14,098 bases of DNA from Podila epigama (lineage: Eukaryota > Mortierellomycota > Mortierellomycetes > Mortierellales > Mortierellaceae): NCBI GenBank assembly GCA_015679605.1, contig JAAAVE010000740.1, positions 1 through 14,098 of the forward strand, in the 5' to 3' direction. Position numbers and translations under genes: made by a program. Position 1 is the first letter of the stretch. Each line of letters opens with the position of its first letter. The notes beneath the pieces were generated by a model. That model did no database searches and was not told the origin of the DNA. It was given only the letters and a program-made list of their open reading frames with translations. This document shows, piece by piece, positions 6,807 to 14,098 of this stretch.

Positions 6807-9800
6807 CTACTTTCTGGATGAAAGGAATGTTTGCTGGTTGTTGGCATAAATTTGTTGTGCTTGTTTGCTTGGTGGTGGTCGTCGCGGTGTAGGGGAAGAG
6901 GAGGTGGATGGGACTGTTGTGGGTCGATGTTGTCGTTGCTGCTCTGATGGCCGTTGCCTCGGGACAGGCGCTGGTTGACCTTGACTCGGATTCCTCTTCA
7001 AGGCTGATACAGTGGCTGCTGCAAGTGCATTTGTGGATGATGTCGTATCGTTGTTAGATGAGACGACCCTTGCCCTAGAGAACAACGATGTCGCTGTTGT
7101 ACCTGTGGTAGCTGCAGCTACGTGAGTTTTCCTTGTAGGTGATGCGCCTGTAGACTTTGGCCGTTGAGAAGACGAGAAGAGGGGTGTTGATGGCCGAGGA
7201 TTCGGTGCTGAAGACGGTTTCGTCGATTTGTTTGATGCTGAAGGTGCTAAAGATGATAGTGATGATGATGATGATAATGGCACCTTGTTGGTAGATGCCG
7301 TCCTGGAGGTTGTTGGTGAACTCGATGATGCTCCTGTTGCACTACCAAAACTTGAAGGCGCTTTGGAAGTGAATGTGAAAGGCACTGACGGCTTGAACAA
7401 CGATGACGACGACGTTGATGGTGTCAAAGATGACATGGATAATGAAGATTTGAGCGTCTTTGTGGACGTCGAGGTGGCCCCCGTGACCGTACTTGACATA
7501 ACTGTCGTCTTTGGTCTGGAACCATTGGACTGGTGTGTTGCTGTGGCTCGAACAGGAGAAGCAGCGGCCGCAGTAGTGACCGCTGCCTTCAATGGCCCCC
7601 GTTGGCTCCTGACACTCTCCCTGAACTCTTCCAAGGTCGTTCGGTAGGTGGACTTTGAGCGAGTTGGAGTGCGGAGTAATTCTTCTTCCCCGTCTTCCTC
7701 GTCTTCTTCTTCTTCTTCTTCGTCATTCACTTCACCGTCTTTGCCATCTGGCACCAGTCCCCGCTCGTCATCTTGATTGTGGCTATGGTCCTGGTCTGTC
7801 TCCTGTTGGCTCTCTACAGCTAAATCGTATGTACTACTATGCTGGGTATTCAATGTTCCTTGCTCATGTCTATCCGCGTGTAATGATGATGACGGTGTCT
7901 TGTCGACATTTTTCTCTAGTCCGACTACTGTTACCACTCCATTTTCCTTGTCATGACCAACTACCTCTGCATCACCGTCACCAATTGTGATGGCCGAGGC
8001 TTTGCTAGTCCCGAGGCGAGGCCCGAGGGATGGCAGTGGCGTTGTCGTCATTCGCTTCTTTGCTCTATGAACTTGTTGTCGTTGAGGCGTGGATAATGGC
8101 GATGTTGGTGGTGAATACTCTAGTGTACGCTTGGAGGATCTAAGGATGTGGTATGCATGTGTCAGCCAAATGAGAACAACATGCTCTCTTACCAATCATA
8201 TATATATATAAAAAGAGCAACAAAACAATGTCTCCATCCATCATTCTTTTTTTCTTTACCCTGGTGAAAAAGACAGAAAGGACACAACCTTGTCCAGGCG
8301 GAAGGTACGTTTTGACTCTTCAAACTCGACTTGTGCCTTTTGAAGCTCCTCGCGTTGACGTCCCAAATCTAGACATGCCTCTGTAAACTTTTTCCTCTCT
8401 TTGGCCAGATCTTCCCGTTGTTGCTGGAGCTTGGCTTCGGTATCCTGTAATTCTTGTGCTGTCATGTCCTCTGTTCCGTCAGTATCCGTGGCCTCAAAGG
8501 ACTGTACGCCAGCCAAAAAGTGGCCCCGGTTAAGATTATCAATCATCTTTTGGGCACCTTGAATCAAGAGTGTGGAATCCTCAAGCTCATGCTGCAGCTT
8601 TTGCACTTCCTGCTCAAGCTCTCCGATACGTTCATCCCGTAGGGCCAGATCTGCTGGTGAAGCTGCTGACTCCTCTATGGGTCTATGGTTCCATTGGTCG
8701 CTCAACAGGGTCAATGCGTCCTGGATCTCTGTTTCTATTTTTTCCTTGATCATGTCAAATGGCAGTCCATACAAGCTCTATTTTTTTTTCCAACGAATGA
8801 ATGATGGTTAGATGTGGTTTGTAGTCATTGGTGACCAAGTCTGTCTGTATACCTCTTGTGATTTTCGTTTTCATCGAATATTGGCAAGCGTTTTCATAGA
8901 GTTCATACATTGGTTGTCGGCGATGCGACCTTGTTGACGAGACCCTCGACCTCCACATGAACTGTATACAGAGTCCGTCGGAGCTGCTCGTTTTCCTCTA
9001 TAATCTCTAGCTCCTTAGCCTTCTGCTGTTCAATCACATCTTTGAGTAGTTGTTCTCCCTCACTGACATGCTGCTTCCCAAAAAGTAACCTGGGTACCGG
9101 GTTCAGTACTGTAATCCCTCCAGGGATGACAGTTGATCCAGACCCCGATAATGCCTGTCCACGGCTCATTGACTTTTGAACTTTTTCCTTCAACGCATCC
9201 ATCTCCTTTTCCTTCCTGCGAGCTTCATGCTATATCCCATGGAAAGAATTGGGGTCCAGGGTAGTGGGTTGTTAGGGGCGCTGGTTAGTAGACCTTCGAC
9301 ATCATGATGTGTGATAATCAACTATAAGGCGGTAGGACAAGTGTTTGTGCAAATGTATATTACCGCGTACTGGGTCTTGGTATATTGGAGATTTGCCTTT
9401 GCTGACCTCAGTTCCTCCCGAGTTTGCCGATGTTTTTCTGTCTCGCCTCGGAGTTCATCCTCAACAGACCTTTGAAGTATGGATAAGGAAGAGCCCTGCA
9501 TCACGTCAGTATTTGTGGATGCCATCTTTCGAAAACCAATGGTCGAGGAGGATCTCTCTCTCTCTCTCTTTTTTTTTTTTGTTTTTCTTGTTACCCTAGT
9601 TTTGCTTGCAGTTCAACATTCTCTCTGTCCAGTCGCTCTAGTCGCGCCTTGGTATTGTTCTATCAGCCAGCCAGTCAAAGATAAATCAAAAAGTGATCCA
9701 TGAAAAAAAGAATATTAGAGTGAGTCCCTCTAGCCTCAAATGCCAGTGTCAATACATGTCCTATCTGCCCCTGCCCCTACCAAGGTTTGAACCGTTGAAT

Positions 9801-10552
9801 CATAATCCTGTGAGAGTCGTCTCCAGTTCAGGTCCATCTCTTCCTTGTACTCGGCATCTTTCTAAGACAACATGCATAAAAAAATTAAAAAAACATGAGT
9901 GAGTAAAAAAAAAAATCTTTTCCATACTGATCCACGCGTTAATCTCTTTTTTTTTCTTCTCCTTTCTTTACTTGGTGTTGTTGAAGGACTTTGTAGAGGG
10001 CAGTAACGATCCTGGATGCAGCCGCCTTGTCCGCCTTGAAAAAGCAAAGGTTGGAGGAAAAGCCAAAGACACTCAGTTGATGATTGACGTATGCACTTGT
10101 CTGCTCAAAGTTTTCTTCTGTGCAAAAGTCATCCCTATTCATAAAAGTAAACCACACACACCACACTAGAGTGAGTGCATGATTGAGAGTGAGCAGCATA
10201 AAAAAAAAAAATGAAAAGACAGAATACAACGATGCGCTTACCCTGAGCCTTGGTAATTATATGGATCAAGAGCTGACAACTGCTTGGCAAAGGACTTGCT
10301 CGGTATATAGAAGCTGTCGTTCACATCGTCGTCCTCGTCCTCGTCCTCGTCGTGTTTCTCATCGGTTAGGTCGAGTCCATTCCCTTGCTCATTTTGGCTG
10401 ACATTCGAGTTTTCGGTGTACCAAAGACCAGCCCGATGAGTGCCCTTGCTCGCACCATTGGAAGCTGTGTCTCTGGTGCCATTGGCAATTGTCTTGTCCT
10501 TGTCCATGGATAGTAGGGTAGCAGCTACTGTCCGTTTCTGAGCACCATTCAT
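6807..10552 (-). CDS. SSX2IP/Msd1-like microtubule-anchoring coiled-coil protein (ADIP domain), eight exons
   Basis: Hand-assembled exons: 10552-10242, 10134-9972, 9861-9781, 9659-9595, 9469-9364, 9229-8909, 8777-8260 and 8139-6807, with introns of 107-134 nt; all phases agree and give 965 residues. Residues 107-158 (FCTEENFEQTSAYVNHQL to YKVLQQHQ) match the start of the ADIP domain of human SSX2IP and fission yeast Msd1. Coiled coil follows (ARLERLDRENVELQAKL, KHRQTREELRSAKANLQY, HEARRKEKEMDALKEKV) to about residue 345. A second coiled coil (about 395-515) comes from exon 7. Exon 8 (523-965) is a disordered basic Ser/Thr/Pro-rich tail with one acidic run (EEEEEEDEEDGEEE, about 657-670), the kind of tail often seen in microtubule-associated proteins. 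The relatives anchor microtubule minus ends at centrosomes or spindle pole bodies. ATG 10552 (A at -3) is the first ATG in frame. The exon 4/5 junction is the least certain. Confidence 0.8.
8197..8210. repeat. (TA)n dinucleotide run inside intron 7 of the Msd1/SSX2IP-like gene
   Basis: About six TA dinucleotides lie within the 120-nt intron at 8140-8259 and are followed by an A run. It is a simple repeat with no coding consequence. Confidence 0.8.
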
Positions 10553-11171
10553 AGTCCAGAGTTGAAATGCTTTTTTTTGTTTGAAAGACAAAATAAGAAA
10601 ACGTCGTGGTGTGATCGTAGTGAAGAAATGAGGTATGGTGGTGCCAAATGAATGTTCAAGTATAAACAATGATGTGAGTTGGAGGGAGGATGATCAGCGG
10701 GAGCATGGGAATCTCTCCAGCGGGACGGAATTTCGAGGTGGACAACTTGTTTTTGTTCGCGACAATGGGAAGGAGAGTGTGCGGGTAAAACAAAAAAAAA
10801 TAAAATAAAATGAGCAATAAACAGATAATAAAGTAAAGTTATCCACACCACACACCCACCACTCTTCTCTTCTTTTTTCTCTCCACACAATTTTTACGCG
10901 CCCACATGCTTTTTAAGCAACCACCTCGAACACTGTTCATCTCTCCTTCATACTTTGTTCATTCACCCTTTTCTTTCAAACCAAAGCTGCAACTCCTTTT
11001 TTATATTGCTATTGTTGTTATTGTTGTATCTCTTAATCCCCTCCCCTTCCTCTGTCGATGTAGAGATGTAGACAGAAAGTGAACCAAAAACGGCCCACCG
11101 GCATCACTTTTACTTCAACAACAAGGGTCCCTCAACTCCTTTTTTTTTTGGCGGGTTAAACAAATTTGCTC
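10553..11171. other. Promoter/5' leader of the Msd1/SSX2IP-like gene and 3' region of the LRR-like gene
   Basis: Both flanking genes are on the minus strand, so this 619-base gap carries the upstream gene's 3' end (near 11171) and the downstream gene's promoter. It holds A-rich tracts (10792-10830), short T runs and pyrimidine-rich stretches. Short ORFs here are low-complexity and look non-coding. I see no RNA gene or clear TATA box. Confidence 0.45.
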
Positions 11172-13397
11172 TTAATAAATGTCATCTGAGCGAGTACGCG
11201 TCCTGGCAAGAAACTCATTTTGCCGCAGTGACAACGCTCGAAGACCCTCCTGCAGATCTCGCACACACGACTTTGTCAGCCCAGATTCTGGTTTCGCTGC
11301 CAGGCCAACTAGTCGATACATTTGGGGATGCAGCGGCATGGTCCCAATACTCGGCCAGTGAAGATACAGCTCCCTCAGACGTCCACCATATCTCGAAGAC
11401 GCAGTGGCTCGTTGGACACTGTTTTCGTTGTCAATAGCAGACGCGCTGTTGGTATACACAATCTCATCCAAAAACTGGACCACCGGCTCAACCCAAGAGT
11501 CGTCAATCACAAAATCCAGCCTCAACTCGACCAAATGCTCCACCAGGTTTTTGCTCTTCAAAATCGGTGTCCACACAAGGTCATAAAACCGGGACCCAAA
11601 CATGTTCACGCTCATCTTTGTCATCCTGCCTCTTTGAAACTGTGCTATCACATGGGTGTGGCCCATCGAGACCTGCTGTACTTCAACAGAATCCAGTCCT
11701 TGCGACCCCATGCCTGCAAGTGCCCGCTGCGTGTATTCAAGATACCCTCGGTACCTATTTGGTGGACACTCGAAAGCAAAGCGACGGACCCGTGTGCATC
11801 GCGACAAGAGCTGGTGGAATCGTGTCGCATGGATATCCACCCAGCAAACAATACGGAGTGGTACCTGCAGCACCTCCAAATGTGACAGATCCTCTGGCAG
11901 TGCAACACTAAACTCTTTCAGAAACTCGGGCATTCCTTGGATGTGAACCCTTTTCAACCCCTGATGGCCTAGTAGCAGTATCAGTGGATCGAATCGCGTA
12001 CCTACCCCCGTAACAACCGTATTCACTCTAGAACCTGGCACTGAGGGTGTCGTATATCCTAGGCCATAGCGTCCGCGACTAGCAAACGTCTTGTTCTCTG
12101 TCCTACATCCCATCCCGTCCAGAAACAACGCCGTAATGTTGGACCCCTTTACCACTTCGGCCAAATCCTTCAAATCCTCCTCAGTCCATGCCCAATGCAT
12201 CACCAGACTCAGCCGTTTTACAAAAAACGCCAATCCCAGGTTACGGTAAAGTCGTCTCGCCACCGACGCGTCCCACAGTTCCATCTTGAGCTCACCAGTC
12301 TCTCTATCGAAATGGCCATTGTTCTGCTCGACATGGGCAAGGAAATGTTGTCGAAAGAGAGTGATGGTGCTCTGGGTCTCTCCTTCCTTGGTCCGTTCGG
12401 GAATGGAGGTGAAGGAGGGGACCAATCCTGGTGGTTCGGAAGGCGCTCTCGTCAATGGCTTGACTGTGGACATTGACCCGGATTTAATCTCGGCATGCTC
12501 CACACCTGTCCAGTACGTGCTTTTCGCCCCTTTCTTCTTGCTGTCTGTCGCGTGTGTCGTGTCAGAACGATATACCGAGGAGGAAGATGATACACCATCA
12601 GAGTCTGATGGAAGAGTATCAACCATAGCATCATCACCTCTCAATCCTCCATCAACGCGAGAGGTCAAGCGTATGTCGGTATGATGGGCAGATTCTGAAC
12701 TACCTCGGGACGACCCTGGCCATTGGTTGCTGGGATTGGGCAACCTGGTAGAGTGCTCACTCACAAAGATCTCCATGGCCATGCTACCGTCATTGCTACG
12801 TTCGTTGTTGGTGGGGAGTACTTGAATCCATTCTGGTGATAGGGAAGGCACACCAGGTGTGTGAATCTCATCACTCGAGAGTGTTTGAATTGGCTCAGGT
12901 GACGGGGAAGGAGAAGGCACGCCTGGAGTGTGAATCTCATAGTGCGAAGGTGTAAGGACCATAGGGCTGGCGTTATACATGAGATACATCGGGCTCGCAA
13001 TGGGACTTTGAATCGGGCTCTGGCGAGGGGCAGGGCTGGACAATGCATCACCATCACTTTCAGACTCTCGTCCTGTGTAGCCGTTACTGTTGCTACTCTC
13101 AGAGGCTGTGTCGTCGTCGGCTACCCATTCATCTTGTGGTGAGCTGACAGCATCCAATTGTTCAGGACTTTGTATGACCGGGCTATAAACCGGTTCAGGC
13201 ACGCGCTTGGCACTACGTGTTTCATCCATAGGGTCACTATCAACCAGTGTACGCTTGGATGGCCCACCTTGGTAGAGGTTCTCGTAGATACATTGTGCAA
13301 TGGAAGGGTATTCTGGTTCCTGTCGGATCGACTTCTGGTCACTTTCTCGTGGATGGTTAGAGTCGCGTGAGCCGCTCGGAGGCCTCCTGCTTGACAT
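11172..13397 (-). CDS. Hypothetical protein with disordered N-terminus and leucine-rich-repeat-like C-terminus
   Basis: This is a single-exon gene of 741 residues from ATG 13397 (AAA at -3 to -1) to TAA 11174-11172. I do not recognise a named family. Residues 1 to about 340 are disordered and rich in Ser, Pro and Asp. They include an SPIQSPIASPMYLMYNASPM stretch and a duplicated EIHTPGVPS segment. From about residue 345 (FRQHFLAHVEQ) to the end the chain looks folded, with recurring LRR-like strands spaced irregularly: VKRLSLVMHW, ITALFLDGMG, GLKRVHIQGM, HLEVLQVPL, RVRRFAFECP, GLDSVEVQQV, HLVELRLDFV, RLRELYLHWP, GLRALSLRQ. This resembles the solenoids of fungal F-box/LRR proteins, but no F-box is visible. 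A role in protein binding is inference. There is no signal peptide or membrane segment. The frame is intact. Confidence 0.85.
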   Translation of the reverse strand: MSSRRPPSGSRDSNHPRESDQKSIRQEPEYPSIAQCIYENLYQGGPSKRTLVDSDPMDETRSAKRVPEPVYSPVIQSPEQLDAVSSPQDEWVADDDTASESSNSNGYTGRESESDGDALSSPAPRQSPIQSPIASPMYLMYNASPMVLTPSHYEIHTPGVPSPSPSPEPIQTLSSDEIHTPGVPSLSPEWIQVLPTNNERSNDGSMAMEIFVSEHSTRLPNPSNQWPGSSRGSSESAHHTDIRLTSRVDGGLRGDDAMVDTLPSDSDGVSSSSSVYRSDTTHATDSKKKGAKSTYWTGVEHAEIKSGSMSTVKPLTRAPSEPPGLVPSFTSIPERTKEGETQSTITLFRQHFLAHVEQNNGHFDRETGELKMELWDASVARRLYRNLGLAFFVKRLSLVMHWAWTEEDLKDLAEVVKGSNITALFLDGMGCRTENKTFASRGRYGLGYTTPSVPGSRVNTVVTGVGTRFDPLILLLGHQGLKRVHIQGMPEFLKEFSVALPEDLSHLEVLQVPLRIVCWVDIHATRFHQLLSRCTRVRRFAFECPPNRYRGYLEYTQRALAGMGSQGLDSVEVQQVSMGHTHVIAQFQRGRMTKMSVNMFGSRFYDLVWTPILKSKNLVEHLVELRLDFVIDDSWVEPVVQFLDEIVYTNSASAIDNENSVQRATASSRYGGRLRELYLHWPSIGTMPLHPQMYRLVGLAAKPESGLTKSCVRDLQEGLRALSLRQNEFLARTRTRSDDIY

Positions 13398-14098
13398 TTT
13401 TTATGTCTGCTGAATGATGGATGGATGTGTTACTTTTTCTGGGAGAAGCTTTGTTCACTTGTAGATGGGTTATGAAGAATAGAAGAATAGAAGTATGATG
13501 GGTTTGAACGATTGATGGATGGTAAAGGAAAGAACAAAAAAAAAAAAAGGAACAACTTATAAAGACCCTAACGTCTACAGCTCATGCTCAAAGACTTTGG
13601 ATGCTCGAACCTGTTGCTATACTTTGTGTTCAATGAAATGTAAAAGGAACAAAAAAGCATGAACATTGACTGACCCAAGTCAGCACATAAGGACAAAGAA
13701 AACTCGCGTCTTTCATGGTCAAAGATAACAAATTAGGCAGCCAACAAAGCCAATTCATATCAAGGAAAAAGGCGAAAAGGAATAAGCTGGCCGAGAAATG
13801 AAACGCGGTCCATCAGGTGGAGGTATCCTATTGTACTAAGCGTAGTCTGAATAGTGTGGACCCTATGCCTCTCTTTGTGTTCAGGAACGATTGAAGTGCA
13901 ATTGAATCCTCTCAGGTGGTCTCAAAGCCAAATCGTTTATTTTCGTCTCGTTTATTCAAAAGGATGTTTGCGACGGCTTATGATTTGCTTTGACTACTAC
14001 GCGGCGACGCAATATAAGGGGGGGTTTTTTTTTTTTGTCAAGGGACCTCGAGGGCGGCAAGGTATGGAACCATCATTGAGGATACAACAACAAAAAAA
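13398..14098. other. Upstream region of the LRR-like gene; no gene seen to window end
   Basis: These 701 bases contain no ORF with coding character on either strand. They include GATG-type and GAATA-type short repeats just upstream of the LRR-like gene (13408-13520), A runs at 13536-13548 and a T run near 14026-14036. An aatataagg sequence near 14010-14018 could be a TATA element for a plus-strand gene beyond the window, but nothing else supports that. Confidence 0.5.
13556..13564 (-). promoter_or_regulatory. Candidate TATA element of the LRR-like gene
   Basis: CTTTATAAG on the minus strand lies about 160 bases upstream of the ATG at 13397, a plausible distance for a fungal TATA box with a 5' leader of about 100 bases. 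It is nearly palindromic, so the strand is not decided by the motif. No start-site data are available. Confidence 0.3.

Noticed and set aside
7228-7990. Plus-strand ORFs rich in Asp/Val and Leu
   Set aside because: They are antisense to the Ser/Thr-rich tail exon of the Msd1/SSX2IP-like gene.
9364-9525. Exon 5 beginning at ATG 9525
   Set aside because: Its phase does not fit the end of exon 4 at 9595; kept only as a possible alternative transcript start or splice form.
10238-10669. 39-residue N-terminal extension of the Msd1/SSX2IP-like protein
   Set aside because: The upstream start is TTG, not ATG; the first in-frame ATG is at 10552 and has a good context.
11322-11911. Overlapping plus-strand ORFs of 187 and 114 residues
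   Set aside because: They are antisense to the LRR-like coding sequence and have no domain features.

Overview
The window looks like nuclear DNA from a filamentous fungus, most likely an early-diverging lineage such as Mortierellomycota (Mortierella, Linnemannia or Podila type). The reasons are spliceosomal introns of about 105-135 nt with GTAAGN-like donors, A/T homopolymer-rich intergenic DNA, Q/H/N- and S/T-rich proteins, and clearly fungal or eukaryotic gene content. The exact genus is inference.

Layout from left to right: (1) On the minus strand, 2309 to beyond base 1, is the 5' part of a gene with 769 uninterrupted codons for a very low-complexity Asn/Gln/His/Ser-rich protein of unknown function. 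It carries three internal repeat arrays. (2) About 1.6 kb of mostly non-coding DNA (2310-3935) separates it from a divergent plus-strand gene at 3936-5228. That gene encodes a mitochondrial-type Holliday-junction resolvase (Cce1/Ydc2 family) with an N-terminal SAP motif; a short upstream exon is possible. (3) Plus strand 5998-6560 is a two-exon gene for the beta subunit of the nascent polypeptide-associated complex (EGD1/BTF3), probably with a further 5'UTR intron. (4) Convergent to it, minus strand 10552-6807, is an eight-exon gene. I assembled it by hand into a 965-residue coiled-coil protein with the ADIP domain of human SSX2IP and fission yeast Msd1, a microtubule-anchoring factor. (5) Minus strand 13397-11172 is a single-exon 741-residue protein with a disordered N-terminal half and a leucine-rich-repeat-like C-terminal half. 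(6) The last 700 bases contain no recognisable gene.

The neighbours belong to unrelated processes: mitochondrial DNA recombination, co-translational chaperoning and microtubule anchoring. I see no operon-like or defence-like cluster, no transposon, no tRNA or rRNA, and no CRISPR. I found no evidence for a new multi-gene system. The points most worth a second look are the frame-shifted repeat arrays in gene 1, the alternative 5' structure of the resolvase gene, and an unusual predicted splice acceptor in the Msd1/SSX2IP-like gene.
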